Assembly (NCBI GenBank): GCA_030595665.1
Contig: JAUVCV010000002.1
Coordinates: 1 to 64,000, forward strand
Length of the DNA stretch: 64,000 nucleotides
Reading direction: 5' to 3'
Source: Methanogenium sp.
GTDB taxonomy: Archaea; Halobacteriota; Methanomicrobia; Methanomicrobiales; Methanomicrobiaceae
Made by a program: the position numbers and the translations under genes. Shown in pieces: positions 1 through 9,786 of the stretch (its first letter is position 1; every line of letters starts with the position of its first letter). Under the pieces are notes generated by a model. That model did no database searches and was not told the DNA's origin. It saw only the letters and a list, made by a program, of their open reading frames with translations.

Positions 1-511
1 TCCGTTTGAAGTCCAGAGATTATTCCCTGCAGCATCCGGAAAAATCCAGATGACCACAGAGCGTCATATTTCCATGATATCTTGTATGCCTGCAGAGCAA
101 ACGAAGGTCATTCAGACCCCGAATACGTGCGACATTCGACCCAACAACATGGGACCTCCGAAGATATAAACCCTCGCATTTCCATTTGAAATCAGGCACC
201 AAACCACTATAATCTCCAACAAATTGTCAGAAAATAACAGAGATTCAATTACGAAGATATTGCCTGCGTTGCAAACAAAGGTTGTTTCACCCTGTTTGCC
301 CCAGACATTCGACCTAACAACATGGCACCCCACACAATATAATACTTATGTATATTTTCCAGACATTACCACAATCACAATGCCAAATGTACGACATTAT
401 TGCCACATTCTCAGAAAAATATCCCTTATTTACATAATCGCGCAGATCAGTTACAGAAAAATAAAAAATGAATCAAATTATGGACAAAAAATGTGGTTAA
501 ATACAGTGGAC
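1..511. repeat. Gene-free region with degenerate ~180-bp tandem duplication
   Basis: No convincing gene lies left of hisE. The first ~360 bases look like two diverged copies of one ~180-bp unit. TCCGTTTGAAGTC near 1 matches TCCATTTGAAATC near 181. The block GCCTGC..GCAAAC.AAGG near 88 recurs near 262. ACATTCGACC.AACAACATG near 132 recurs near 305. A weaker third echo (TGTACGACATTATTGCCACAT) follows near 388. Small ORFs in both copies are not similar enough to suggest a protein. Function is unknown; it may be a decayed element that extends beyond the left edge. Confidence 0.6.
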
Positions 512-802
512 TCAATTGCGTCGCCGGGAAAGCTCCTCAAGCACATCTCCGAGGTCTTCACCAGAAGCACGCAAAGCCAGCAGAATATGGAACAATAAAT
601 CAGCGGCCTCTTCGACAGTTCGGTCAGATGAACCGTTCTTCGCCGCGAGAATAAATTCAGTTGCCTCTTCTCCCACCTTTTCAAGGGCCTTGTCCATCCC
701 CTTTCGATGAGTGAGAATGGAAACAACGTATGATCCTTCCGGGCGCTCCTCCATCCTCTGATTTATCGTATCCCACACATCAACAATTACGCCAGAATCC
801 AT
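512..802 (-). CDS. hisE: Phosphoribosyl-ATP pyrophosphatase (HisE)
   Basis: HisE hydrolyses phosphoribosyl-ATP to phosphoribosyl-AMP and pyrophosphate, the second step of histidine biosynthesis, in the cytoplasm. The 96-residue protein has the all-alpha MazG-like fold signature: KALEKVGEEATEF supplies the metal-binding glutamates and EEAADLLFH the second acidic helix. Length is normal for stand-alone archaeal HisE. I chose the ATG at 802 because GAGGGTG sits six bases upstream; a GTG at 811 would add three residues. It begins one base after the stop of the NusA-like gene, so the two are probably cotranscribed and translationally coupled. No other his genes are nearby. Confidence 0.93.
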   Translation of the reverse strand: MDSGVIVDVWDTINQRMEERPEGSYVVSILTHRKGMDKALEKVGEEATEFILAAKNGSSDRTVEEAADLLFHILLALRASGEDLGDVLEELSRRRN

Positions 803-803
803 G

Positions 804-1244
804 TTATTCACCCTCTGCTACAATATCTGCAACCTCAGTATTATACATACGCCGGCACAGCAGTCGCACTTTTTCCGCATTACAACCGCCCCTGCCTATA
901 GCAATACCAAGATCACTCTTCTTTTTAATCACAATCCGTTTTTTTCCGGTATCCGGGTCTTCTCCCGTCTTCAGCACATCAATCGGCCGGACAATATTTC
1001 TGACAAATTCATCAAAAGAAACACCTTCCTCAACCATCTCGATACGCTTTCCAAGAACCCTCTGCATCCGACGTATATTGTCCCCGTTTTTACCGATTGC
1101 AAGACCCATATCACCTTTTTTCACTACATAAATGATCCGATCAAATCCATCATCTACTATGCAGTCAATTGCAATCGATTTGGTAAGAATACGAAGTTCT
1201 TCAATATATCTGCGCTCTTTAAAGCCTATGACACTATGCATCAA
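804..1244 (-). CDS. nusA: Archaeal NusA-like transcription factor
   Basis: This 146-residue protein is the short archaeal NusA relative: two KH RNA-binding domains without the S1 or polymerase-binding domains of bacterial NusA. KH-type GxxG turns are visible as AIGKNGDNI (around residue 70) and AIGRGGCN (around residue 115). The family is thought to bind nascent RNA during transcription elongation or termination. In many archaea it sits beside RNA polymerase genes. Here it stands first in a two-gene unit with hisE. The start can be 1244 or the next ATG at 1241. Confident on family, less so on exact role. Confidence 0.88.
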   Translation of the reverse strand: MMHSVIGFKERRYIEELRILTKSIAIDCIVDDGFDRIIYVVKKGDMGLAIGKNGDNIRRMQRVLGKRIEMVEEGVSFDEFVRNIVRPIDVLKTGEDPDTGKKRIVIKKKSDLGIAIGRGGCNAEKVRLLCRRMYNTEVADIVAEGE

Positions 1245-1360
1245 TTAGTCATTTAGTATTTTTTCTATGATACCATATAATCCCTTGTTTAATCAAAAAT
1301 TATGAAATTCCGGCCGGAATTCGCAGAAAGGTTATTATCCCGCATAAAAACAGTTATTCT

Positions 1361-2068
1361 ATGTACGGGAGATACGAAATTCCCTTTGAATACTCAGATG
1401 ATACCATCACACTCTCCATAACAGAAGATGGAGACTTTTTCCGTTATACCCGGGAAATGGCAGGGGGAGAAACAGTACAGAAAACACTCCTGACAACAGG
1501 CAGTGCCATCGTAGCTGTAAACCCCATTGAACCGGTAAATCTTCCAAAAAAGGTCACCCATTACCTGGAAATTGAATTTACCCCCATACTCATTGAACCA
1601 GAAGGGATTAAGATCATATATCTGATGTTTCCGATAGAAATCGGAGTCATTGTCTTTGGCAATAAAAAAATGGAATCAGTGGACATATTTTCTTTCTGCC
1701 CCCAGAAGTATTCACTCTATGGACCCTCAGGAGGAGGAGTTATCACCAAATATTTTGCAAGTGACATATACTCATCCCCGCCAAAATCTAACCGATACTG
1801 CACCGGCGTGATTCGCCTTGAAATCGTAAATAAAACCCCCGAATGGGCCAATATTAGCAGAACAGTTCTTGACGGATATAGCATGAAGATCTATTTTGGT
1901 CCATATGTATCGATGCTCGCACGCATGGAAATACTCACACCAACCACTGCTGAAACGGAGTTCATCCGCAACCCGGCCGCATCTGATTTTCAGAAATCAG
2001 TAGAAATATATCACACCCTCAATATTCCATCAATAAAACGCACATATCTCATGGAGTGGGGGTATTGA
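1361..2068 (+). CDS. DUF432 family protein
   Basis: A 235-residue soluble protein resembling the archaeal DUF432 family, whose function is not known. There is no signal peptide or membrane segment; the middle is rich in beta-prone stretches, including a YSLYGPSGGGV turn. The stop lies three bases before the start of the MscS-type channel gene. That arrangement is familiar in methanogens and suggests that the protein works with, or modulates, the channel. The partnership is inferred from context only. Confidence 0.7.
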   Translation: MYGRYEIPFEYSDDTITLSITEDGDFFRYTREMAGGETVQKTLLTTGSAIVAVNPIEPVNLPKKVTHYLEIEFTPILIEPEGIKIIYLMFPIEIGVIVFGNKKMESVDIFSFCPQKYSLYGPSGGGVITKYFASDIYSSPPKSNRYCTGVIRLEIVNKTPEWANISRTVLDGYSMKIYFGPYVSMLARMEILTPTTAETEFIRNPAASDFQKSVEIYHTLNIPSIKRTYLMEWGY

Positions 2069-2071
2069 CCA

Positions 2072-3058
2072 ATGAGTGATATCTTCAACACCTCCATTAT
2101 TTTTAAATCATCCATATTTGCAACCCCCGTCTATGGCCCAACCACGATAGGCAACATGCTCTGGTTCTTCATTATCCTCGTTCTCGCAGTCATCATCGCC
2201 AAAATCGTCTCACTCAACCTCAACCGGTTTCTCAAAGACCGTGTCCGGAAAAATGACCTGAACCTCATCACCAAAGCAGCATACTGGCTGATATTTTCCA
2301 TCGGATTTTTAACAGCTCTTCCAAACCTCCACGTAGACCTCTCCGGAATCCTCGTTGCAGGAGGAATCGTTGGTATCATCATCGGGTTTGCAGCACAGAG
2401 CGTCGTTGCCAATCTGATCTCAGGCATCTTCCTCATCTTTGAGCAGCCCCTCAAGATCGGGGACAACGTACTCATAGAGGACACACTCATCATTGTAGAA
2501 GACATTCGAATCTTTTCCACCATCGGAAAGACCTTTGAAGGCATCTATGTCAGGATACCCAACGAGAAGATATTCACCACAACCATAACCAATTATGTAG
2601 CAAATACCGCCCGCCGATTTGAATACGCTGTGGAAATCCGCTATCAGGACGATGCAGCCCGCGCGATACAGATCATTGAAGCACTCATTGAAGACGAACC
2701 ATTCTGTCTGAAAAAACCAGGCCCCTCAGTTTTTGTTGATGAACTGGCAGCAGACGGGGTTATAATCAAAACACGCATATGGGCACCTTCAGAGGTATGG
2801 TGGGACATCAGAACAACCATGCTCTGGAAAATAAAGTGTGCACTCGAAAAAGACGGAATGGAGATACCATTCCCTCAGCGCACCATATGGGTCAATCTGG
2901 ATGACGGAGATTCCACTCCCAAAAAAACAATTCCAGAAAGAAACCATGTTGCCGAAGTCCGCATACACACATGCAAACCATCCCATCCGGCCCTGGAAAA
3001 AAGCCATCCAAATTCAATTACTGCATATAATGGACCAGACGAATCCGATAAAGAATAA
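2072..3058 (+). CDS. mscS: MscS-family mechanosensitive ion channel
   Basis: A 328-residue small-conductance mechanosensitive channel homologue that would open under membrane tension to release solutes during osmotic downshock. About three membrane helices occupy residues 25-125. The last is the glycine/alanine-rich pore helix typical of the family (GILVAGGIVGIIIGFAAQS). It is followed by the cytoplasmic beta domain with FEQPLKIGDNV. A C-terminal alpha/beta domain and a hydrophilic tail rich in His and Pro complete it. It is cotranscribed with the DUF432 gene just upstream. Confidence 0.9.
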   Translation: MSDIFNTSIIFKSSIFATPVYGPTTIGNMLWFFIILVLAVIIAKIVSLNLNRFLKDRVRKNDLNLITKAAYWLIFSIGFLTALPNLHVDLSGILVAGGIVGIIIGFAAQSVVANLISGIFLIFEQPLKIGDNVLIEDTLIIVEDIRIFSTIGKTFEGIYVRIPNEKIFTTTITNYVANTARRFEYAVEIRYQDDAARAIQIIEALIEDEPFCLKKPGPSVFVDELAADGVIIKTRIWAPSEVWWDIRTTMLWKIKCALEKDGMEIPFPQRTIWVNLDDGDSTPKKTIPERNHVAEVRIHTCKPSHPALEKSHPNSITAYNGPDESDKE

Positions 3059-3078
3059 AAAACTGAATGAGACTTTCA

Positions 3079-3471
3079 TCAATTCAGTTTCGGACAGATA
3101 ATATCTAATACACCATTTTTTATGCCATATCTGCTATTTTCCAGATGAATGGGAGCAGAAAGAGGCACATTAAAGTCACGACCCTCTATAGTCACCCGCA
3201 CTTCCTGATCACGGAATTCTACACCGGGTGCAGAGGTTTCCTCACCAGATAATTCCAGAGTGATGTAAAAAAAACCGGAATCTTCGACAAGGTCATAATC
3301 GAACTCATCTTCATAATCGTCCATATGGAAGATGTGACCGTCATCACCCGAACCAGATATAATCGTACAGCCGATAAACCGGGGAGGTTCATCTCCGGGC
3401 AGGTTGCGAATCATCTCTTCCATTGCCTTTGCAAGATTTTTGAAGACGTCGTCGTTTGGTTCATTTGCCAT
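3079..3471 (-). CDS. Hsp20/alpha-crystallin-like small heat-shock protein
   Basis: A 130-residue acidic protein whose C-terminal half has an alpha-crystallin-like beta-sandwich: FFYITLELSGEE, then VRVTIEGRDFNV, then GVLDIICPKLN. The N-terminal ~30 residues are helical. Family members are ATP-independent holdases for unfolding proteins. Its start lies 11 bp inside the end of the upstream ArsR-type regulator gene, so the two are translated from one transcript. No clear C-terminal IxI motif is visible, so oligomerisation may differ from classical sHSPs. Confidence 0.75.
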   Translation of the reverse strand: MANEPNDDVFKNLAKAMEEMIRNLPGDEPPRFIGCTIISGSGDDGHIFHMDDYEDEFDYDLVEDSGFFYITLELSGEETSAPGVEFRDQEVRVTIEGRDFNVPLSAPIHLENSRYGIKNGVLDIICPKLN

Positions 3472-4081
3472 TTATTTCACGCACCGAATATTTTTGTCCA
3501 TGACGCGTTACAATCCCTCTCCCCTCAAGCCGTGCAAGTGCACTCTCAATGCAGGGAACGGAGATATCTGTAATCCTGTGAATTTCAGGAACAGACAGAT
3601 CACTGTTACATAGTGCGGTTACAAGATTGATTTCTGTTTCCCCAGCTAATATTTCTTTGCTCGTAGACACAAGATCATCCATAGCTGCACCAAGATCACT
3701 CTCCAGATACTCCAGCGTCTCAAGATACCTGTTGCGGGTATCAAGAAGAGACCGAAGATTTAGCACTGATCGCAGGAACAGGTCTTCGGATGAGGATAAC
3801 TGCTGCTGGATCACGCCGGGTGATTTTGCCACTTTTATATCGATACTGATGTCACGGACAAGGCAGTAGTATTTTCGCCTCCGTGTATCTGTGCGTGAAG
3901 AAAGAAACTCTGCGCGCTCCATATACTGGAGATGGTCAATAACTGCCTTTGGATTCAGCGTCAGCCGCTCAGCTATCTCAGTCACATAACATGGCTTTTC
4001 CCGAAGAAGCACAATGATACGCCGCCTGTTGCGATTACCAAGAATATCAAGAAGGCAGGAGTCCTCGTCATCAGCGATCAT
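3461..4081 (-). CDS. ArsR-type winged-helix transcriptional regulator
   Basis: A 206-residue DNA-binding protein. Residues ~10-75 form an ArsR-like winged helix (LLDILGNRNRRRIIVLL, then YVTEIAERLTLNPKAVIDHL). A helical middle includes RSLLDTRNRYLETLEYLE. A second helix-turn-helix lies near the C-terminus (LSVPEIHRITDISVPCIESAL). No metal-binding cysteine set is evident. It overlaps the Hsp20-like gene by 11 bp, so a role in controlling that gene in response to stress is likely but inferred. I prefer the ATG at 4081 over an upstream TTG at 4090. Confidence 0.8.
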   Translation of the reverse strand: MIADDEDSCLLDILGNRNRRRIIVLLREKPCYVTEIAERLTLNPKAVIDHLQYMERAEFLSSRTDTRRRKYYCLVRDISIDIKVAKSPGVIQQQLSSSEDLFLRSVLNLRSLLDTRNRYLETLEYLESDLGAAMDDLVSTSKEILAGETEINLVTALCNSDLSVPEIHRITDISVPCIESALARLEGRGIVTRHGQKYSVREINGK

Positions 4082-4124
4082 ACTTACCAAAAGAAAATGA
4101 TAAAATAATATATAGGTATTTGGA

Positions 4125-5591
4125 TTATTCCATCACACGGTAATTGGGAGCCTCATCGGTAATGAGGATATTATGAGGATGGCTTTCGGCATATCCGGCC
4201 GAAGTGATCTGAACAAATCTTCCGTTCTTCTTAAGGTCAGCAATAGTCTTTGATCCAGTATATCCCATCGCAGATTTCAGGCCACCCATAAGCTGATAGA
4301 GCACTTCAGAGACATTGCCCACATAGGGAGTAGCTCCTTCCACACCCTCAGGAACATATTTGTTCTTTCCAATATCCTTCTTCTGGAAGTAGCGGTCACT
4401 TGATTCCCCACCGCTCATCACACCAAGAGATCCCATACCACGGTACTGTTTGTAACGTCGCCCTTTCATTGCAATAAAACGACCGGGGGCTTCATCCGTC
4501 CCTGCAAGAAGACTACCAACCATCACCGAATCAGCACCAGCAGCAATTGCCTTTGCAATGTCACCACTGTAGCGGATACCACCATCTGCAATAACAGGCA
4601 CATCATACTCCTGCATCACTTGTGCAACATTCGCAATAGCAGTAATCTGGGGCACCCCAACGCCTGCGACAACACGGGTTGTACAGATAGATCCCGGGCC
4701 GATTCCGACCTTAACTGCATCAACATCTGAACCTAATTCTTCCGCAGCCTCTTTTGTCGCAATATTACCGGCGATGACATCTGCAGAGACACTCTCCACA
4801 ATATCACGGACAGCTGATACAACATTCATATTGTGCGCATGGGCACAGTCAACTGCAAGTGCATCAGCACCTGCCTCAGCAAGCATGACTGCACGTTCAA
4901 AATCAAACGGACCAACGGCTGCACCAACACAGAGATTGCCATCCCGGTCACGCAGGGCATTCGGATTCTGGTGGCGCTCCAGAAGGTCCTGCATGGTGAT
5001 GATGCCCATAAGACTGCCATCTTCGTTCGTGACAGGCAGGCGCTCCACCTTATTGGTGTACATCCTCTCAAGGGCCTCCTCCAGACCGATACCATCTACT
5101 GCAGTGATAGGCTCATGCGTCATGACATTCTTGATATTCTCATCACCACGCCTTCCAACGATGCCACGCAGATCCCTGCGGCTGACAATGCCGATTATCA
5201 CATCATTGTCCATCACCGGCACACCACCAATGTCATGGTAGCGCATCATATGGTCAACCTCACTAACCGTAGAGTCAGACTGGACCGTCAGCACTTCACG
5301 CTCAATGATATCTTCTGCCTGTTTTACAAGCCTGATCTCTTCTACTTCACGCTCTACACTCAGATTACGATGGATTATTCCGACACTACCCTCACGGGCA
5401 AGTGCAATTGCCATCCGCGCTTCAGTAACCGTGTCCATCGCTGCCGATATAATGGGACTATTGAGTGCAATATTTCGGGTCAGCCGGGTATGGGTATCAG
5501 CATCTGAAGGTTCAACAAATGACTCAGCCGGAACCAGCAGAACATCATCAAAAGTCAGGGCCAGCGGAATATTCAGTTTTCCGGCATACAT
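4125..5591 (-). CDS. guaB: Inosine-5'-monophosphate dehydrogenase
   Basis: GuaB oxidises IMP to XMP with NAD+, the committed step of guanine nucleotide synthesis. The 488-residue protein is a full-length (beta/alpha)8 barrel with two CBS domains inserted at residues ~95-205. The catalytic loop GPGSICTTR carries the nucleophilic cysteine near residue 303, and the flap region GMGSLGVMSGG is present. An AGGTGAT ribosome site five bases before the ATG at 5591 fixes the start; it overlaps the stop of mfnB, indicating coupled translation. A GTG at 5600 is the less likely alternative. Confidence 0.97.
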   Translation of the reverse strand: MYAGKLNIPLALTFDDVLLVPAESFVEPSDADTHTRLTRNIALNSPIISAAMDTVTEARMAIALAREGSVGIIHRNLSVEREVEEIRLVKQAEDIIEREVLTVQSDSTVSEVDHMMRYHDIGGVPVMDNDVIIGIVSRRDLRGIVGRRGDENIKNVMTHEPITAVDGIGLEEALERMYTNKVERLPVTNEDGSLMGIITMQDLLERHQNPNALRDRDGNLCVGAAVGPFDFERAVMLAEAGADALAVDCAHAHNMNVVSAVRDIVESVSADVIAGNIATKEAAEELGSDVDAVKVGIGPGSICTTRVVAGVGVPQITAIANVAQVMQEYDVPVIADGGIRYSGDIAKAIAAGADSVMVGSLLAGTDEAPGRFIAMKGRRYKQYRGMGSLGVMSGGESSDRYFQKKDIGKNKYVPEGVEGATPYVGNVSEVLYQLMGGLKSAMGYTGSKTIADLKKNGRFVQITSAGYAESHPHNILITDEAPNYRVME

Positions 5592-5596
5592 GCATA

Positions 5597-6283
5597 TCAC
5601 CTCAAAAGAGACATTGCCTTTTCAACAAGTTCTTCCCGGATAATACTGCTGCGATCCCCACCACAGACCATTCCCCGGACACCAATAATTTCAGGATTAA
5701 TACGTCGCAGAGGTTCGAGATCTTCAAATTTCAGGGAACCAGCAAGAGCAGTCTTTTGATTCAGACTACGGTTCATATCTATAAATTCTCCCAGAATAGA
5801 TTCGTCCATGAAATCAAAGAGGCACTTACCATCCTTAATACCTGTGTCAATCATGGCAATGTCTGCACCATTTTCTGCCACAAGGGGTGCCACTTCCAGC
5901 GGAGAAATCGTACCCATGCGTTCATAATCTGCATATGCTGCAATAACAACGGTCTTCTCAGGGTACTGCCAGTGCACTCCCTTTGCAACAGCCTCAATCA
6001 ATTCTGCAGCACGATCTGCTCCGTCAAAATTAAGACCGACCTTGACATAATCTGCACCGGCGGACGCTGCACCATACGCAGCCTGGGAGGCTCCACCCGG
6101 AAGAAATGCATAATCACCGATTGCAGCGCTGACAGGCTTGTCCGACAGCTCCTTTATTGCATGAATGACCCATGGAAAATTGGCACCGAGCGAACCTTCG
6201 GACGGTTTTTTGACATCGATGATATCAGCAGAAAGGGCACTGCGTGCCTCCTCAACACTACTGGGGCTGACTAAGAGTTCCAT
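5597..6283 (-). CDS. mfnB: (5-formylfuran-3-yl)methyl phosphate synthase (MfnB)
   Basis: MfnB condenses two glyceraldehyde-3-phosphate molecules into the furan precursor of methanofuran, the C1 carrier of the first step of methanogenesis. The 228-residue protein is the DUF556-type TIM barrel. Lysine-containing motifs DVKKPSEGSLGAN near residue 23, DYVKVGLNF and DTGIKDGK supply the Schiff-base and general acid/base residues known from the Methanocaldococcus enzyme. The ATG at 6283 gives the family's usual length; 36 upstream in-frame codons are not family-like. It is cotranscribed with guaB. Other methanofuran genes (mfnD, mfnF) lie at 28-30 kb. Confidence 0.93.
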   Translation of the reverse strand: MELLVSPSSVEEARSALSADIIDVKKPSEGSLGANFPWVIHAIKELSDKPVSAAIGDYAFLPGGASQAAYGAASAGADYVKVGLNFDGADRAAELIEAVAKGVHWQYPEKTVVIAAYADYERMGTISPLEVAPLVAENGADIAMIDTGIKDGKCLFDFMDESILGEFIDMNRSLNQKTALAGSLKFEDLEPLRRINPEIIGVRGMVCGGDRSSIIREELVEKAMSLLR

Positions 6284-6445
6284 ACTTATTTTTGGATTCT
6301 CCCCATAATAGTGATTACGTATGATCATATCCGGACAGACATATTTATGCCCCGGTTTACCCGGTTTTTTCCTGAAAGGGGGATGGGGCACGCGGACTGC
6401 AATGCTACGTCATAAAGTGCAGAATACAGGCGGGGAGGATACACA

Positions 6446-7045
6446 ATGCTGATTACCATAGAGGGAATAGACGGAACCGGCAAATCAACATTAATCAGAA
6501 ATCTCAGCGAGATTCTGAGCGACATGAATCCTGTCATCACCAGGGAGCCAGGATCAACATGGATTGGAGAACAGGTACGAAGAGGTATCGCAGAAGAGAT
6601 TGACCCTGTTGCAGAGGCACTCCTCTTCACGGCCGACCACGCCGCGCATATTCGTGACGTTATTCGACCGGCCCTTTCTGCAGGAAAAGTAGTCATTTCT
6701 GACCGATATAGTGATTCACGCTATGCATACCAGTCCGTCACCCTGGATTCCATACTATCGGATGCTCTTGGCTGGCTGGAGGCAGTCCACCACGGGTGGA
6801 CCATTGTCCCTGACCGCACCTACCTTTTGACCATTCCGGTTGAAGAAGCGATGAAAAGACTCTCTGCAAACCGCGATACCGCCGAACACTTTGAAAAAGC
6901 AGACATCCTCTCCCGTGTCCAGAAGAACTACCTGATGGCAGCAGAACGTGACCCGGAACGGTTTGTCATTGTTGATGCAATGCTTGAAAAAGAGAAAATA
7001 GGAAATTTTGTTGCAGAAAGTATCAGGCAATTCGTGAAACGGTGA
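6446..7045 (+). CDS. tmk: Thymidylate kinase
   Basis: Tmk phosphorylates dTMP to dTDP. The 199-residue protein has the P-loop GIDGTGKST at residues 7-15, the DR-Y motif [13 protein letters not shown] that positions dTMP, and a LID region near residue 140. GGGGAGGAT lies a few bases upstream of the ATG. The last 23 bp overlap, tail to tail, the 3' end of valS on the other strand, so the two mRNAs are antisense at their ends. Confidence 0.95.
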   Translation: MLITIEGIDGTGKSTLIRNLSEILSDMNPVITREPGSTWIGEQVRRGIAEEIDPVAEALLFTADHAAHIRDVIRPALSAGKVVISDRYSDSRYAYQSVTLDSILSDALGWLEAVHHGWTIVPDRTYLLTIPVEEAMKRLSANRDTAEHFEKADILSRVQKNYLMAAERDPERFVIVDAMLEKEKIGNFVAESIRQFVKR

Positions 7046-9623
7046 CAATGACCCCATCATTCAGGGTCAGAACATCCACATCTTTTCCTGCAACACGGAA
7101 CGAATGAACCAGTTCAAAGGAACCCTCCGGAACAGCCACCTCTTCTCCGTCAACAGTCACATGGGACACACCTCTGGCGAGGTCCTCCTCAGGGAGTGCA
7201 CGCACCGCGTCCACAAACCCACGGGCTTTGTTTCTCAGCGCAGGTCCGATTACCCCAAATGAAAATTTCACATCGGATATAACCCGTTCAAGTTCCGGTT
7301 TATCTGTTGTCCAGGTCACTGTGGCATTCAGGGCACGGGATGCATCACCGGCATCATCAATCTCCCTATCTACATACACGAAGACAGAGCCGAGGGGAGC
7401 GTTGAGTGCCTTTTTATTATCATGCTTATACCTGCGCACCTCAGATACCACTTCAACAAGCAGGGCTCCGTTACGGTATGCATCCACATCGATAAACGAA
7501 AGGTCAGGCCATCCTGCGGCATGCACACTTCCGGCATCAAGATATGAATAACATTCTTCAGAGAAGAATGGCGTAATCGGTGCAAACATCCTGCAGATGG
7601 TGGCAAGTGCCGTCCTCAGAGTATAGAGAGCACTGTCACGTGCAGGCCCTTCTTCTTCGTATAGTCTGCCTTTCACCAGTTCAATATAATTGTCTGCAAA
7701 GACATCACGGGAAAGCTCGCGGATAGCGCGGATGGCACGGTCAAACTGATAAGAATCCATTGCCTCAGTCACCTCTGCAACAGTTGCAGAAAGACGGCAC
7801 ATCAGCCACCGGTCAGCAAGGACCGTCAGCGAATCTGCAGTAAGGGAACCTGCATCCCCCGCCTGCATCAAAACAAAGCGCGCAATATTCCAGAGCTTGG
7901 TCTGGAACCTGGACCCGGCAACCACATCATTCCAGGTAAAAACAATATCTGATCCTGTTGCCGCACCGATGGCACACCACTGGCGGAATGCATCTGCTCC
8001 GTAATCCTTGAGGATTTCCTCCGGAGGAATGATATTGCCACGGCTCTTGCTCATCTTAAAGCCGTCTTCTCCGAGCACCATCCCGTTCACAAGAATTTCC
8101 TCCCATGGTTTGGACCCGGTCAGGGCAAGGGACCGCAGAATGGTATAGAATGCCCACGTCCGGATGATGTCATGCCCCTGCGGGCGAATTTGTGCGGGGA
8201 AGCGCTCCGGAATATCTCCGCCGTCCCAGCCGGTTACATTCAAGACAGAGATTGAAGAATCCATCCAGGTGTCAAGTACGTCTGTTTCTCCGGTAAACGA
8301 TGTCCCGCCACAGACCGGACATGCATGCTTTGGTGAATCTGCAGTCGGGTCAATCGGCAGGTCTGCCTCGTCCGGGAGAATCTTCTCACCACAGCCATCA
8401 CAGAACCATACCGGAATCGGGGTGGCAAAGACACGCTGGCGTGATATGCACCAGTCCCATTCCATCTGTGATGCCCAGTTTTCCAGACGGGAATACATGT
8501 GATCCGGTGTCCACACGATCTCCTTTGCCGCCTTGATGATACCTTCACTGTGAATCTTCACAAACCACTGGCGTTCACTGAGAATCTCAATCGGAGTCTT
8601 GCAGCGCCAGCAGGTACCAACATGCTGATCCAGTTTATCCTGTCGACGAAGAATGCCCTGTGCCTTCATATCAGCAAGGATTCTCTCACGGCACTCCATT
8701 GTGGTCAGGCCCTCATAGGGGGCTGCAATGGCAGTCATTTTGCCGGAGGAGTCAATTGCCTTTCTCAGGTCAAGATTATGTGTTTTCCACCAGTACACAT
8801 CCTGCTTGTCACCGAACGTACAGATCATCACCGCACCGCTGCCAAACTCAGGATCCACAGCCTTATCGATTATAACCGGCACATTGTGGCCAAAGAGCGG
8901 CACAGTCAGGGTCTTTCCTTTTGTCTCTGTATATCGTTCGTCATCCGGATGGACAGCAACGGCCACACAGGCAGCAAGAAGTTCGGGCCGGGAGGTGGCA
9001 ATCTCAACACCATCGAACTCAAAAAAGTTCAGAAGGGTAGTGCGGTCCTCATAGGCCACTTCTGCAAATGCAATAGCTGTTTCACAACGGGTACAGAAAT
9101 TGACAGGATGCTCACTCTGGTATATATCGCCTGCCTTAAACATCCGGAGAAATGAAATCTGGGTCTTCCGGTAGTATTCCGGCATCATGGTGATGTATTC
9201 ATTGCTCCAGTCAGTTGAGAAACCACACCGCCGCATTGTCGCGCGCATCTTCTCAATATTCTGAAGCGTTAAATCACGGCACATCTGCCTGAACGTATCA
9301 CGAGACACATCATTTTTGGTGATACCGTGAATCTCTTCAACCTTCACTTCGGTGGGAAGACCATGACAGTCCCACCCCTGGGGGAACATAACATTGAACC
9401 CGCGCATCCGCTTATACCGTGCGATAAAATCGATATAACACCAGTTAAACCCGTTTCCAATATGAAAGTTTCCAGTCGGATAGGGGGGTGGTGTGTCGAT
9501 AATAAACTGTGGTTTCGTAGAGACGGGATCAAAATAATTGTCCTCATCCTTCCATTCCTGCAGCCAATGCTCTTCCACAGAATTGGGATCATACGTCTTC
9601 GGTATTTCAGTTGATGGAGACAT
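7023..9623 (-). CDS. valS: Valyl-tRNA synthetase
   Basis: A class I aminoacyl-tRNA synthetase charging tRNA-Val with valine. The 866-residue protein shows [11 protein letters not shown] (HIGH signature) near residue 48 and KMSKSRGN (KMSKS) near residue 525. It has archaeal-type zinc-binding cysteine pairs ([31 protein letters not shown]), the CP1 editing domain and a C-terminal anticodon-binding domain. The ATG at 9623 begins [13 protein letters not shown]; 17 further in-frame codons upstream are not family-like. It is monocistronic and converges on tmk. Confidence 0.97.
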   Translation of the reverse strand: MSPSTEIPKTYDPNSVEEHWLQEWKDEDNYFDPVSTKPQFIIDTPPPYPTGNFHIGNGFNWCYIDFIARYKRMRGFNVMFPQGWDCHGLPTEVKVEEIHGITKNDVSRDTFRQMCRDLTLQNIEKMRATMRRCGFSTDWSNEYITMMPEYYRKTQISFLRMFKAGDIYQSEHPVNFCTRCETAIAFAEVAYEDRTTLLNFFEFDGVEIATSRPELLAACVAVAVHPDDERYTETKGKTLTVPLFGHNVPVIIDKAVDPEFGSGAVMICTFGDKQDVYWWKTHNLDLRKAIDSSGKMTAIAAPYEGLTTMECRERILADMKAQGILRRQDKLDQHVGTCWRCKTPIEILSERQWFVKIHSEGIIKAAKEIVWTPDHMYSRLENWASQMEWDWCISRQRVFATPIPVWFCDGCGEKILPDEADLPIDPTADSPKHACPVCGGTSFTGETDVLDTWMDSSISVLNVTGWDGGDIPERFPAQIRPQGHDIIRTWAFYTILRSLALTGSKPWEEILVNGMVLGEDGFKMSKSRGNIIPPEEILKDYGADAFRQWCAIGAATGSDIVFTWNDVVAGSRFQTKLWNIARFVLMQAGDAGSLTADSLTVLADRWLMCRLSATVAEVTEAMDSYQFDRAIRAIRELSRDVFADNYIELVKGRLYEEEGPARDSALYTLRTALATICRMFAPITPFFSEECYSYLDAGSVHAAGWPDLSFIDVDAYRNGALLVEVVSEVRRYKHDNKKALNAPLGSVFVYVDREIDDAGDASRALNATVTWTTDKPELERVISDVKFSFGVIGPALRNKARGFVDAVRALPEEDLARGVSHVTVDGEEVAVPEGSFELVHSFRVAGKDVDVLTLNDGVIVTVSRIA

Positions 9624-9786
9624 TTTGAGAATATTGGTTGTTTTTTCTCTTAATAGTAATCGCACATATGCCATTCAGAGAGGATCTTCCTGCAAATTGT
9701 CAGGTTCAAATAAATGAGGGTTTTTTCAGAAAATCATCATCCTTCAGGCATAACCCCATTAACCATGAATCACAAAAATAAAAGCA

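Noticed and set aside
4833-5507. 224-codon frame on the + strand opposite guaB
   Set aside because: It is antisense to the highly conserved CBS and barrel region of guaB, with no recognisable domain.
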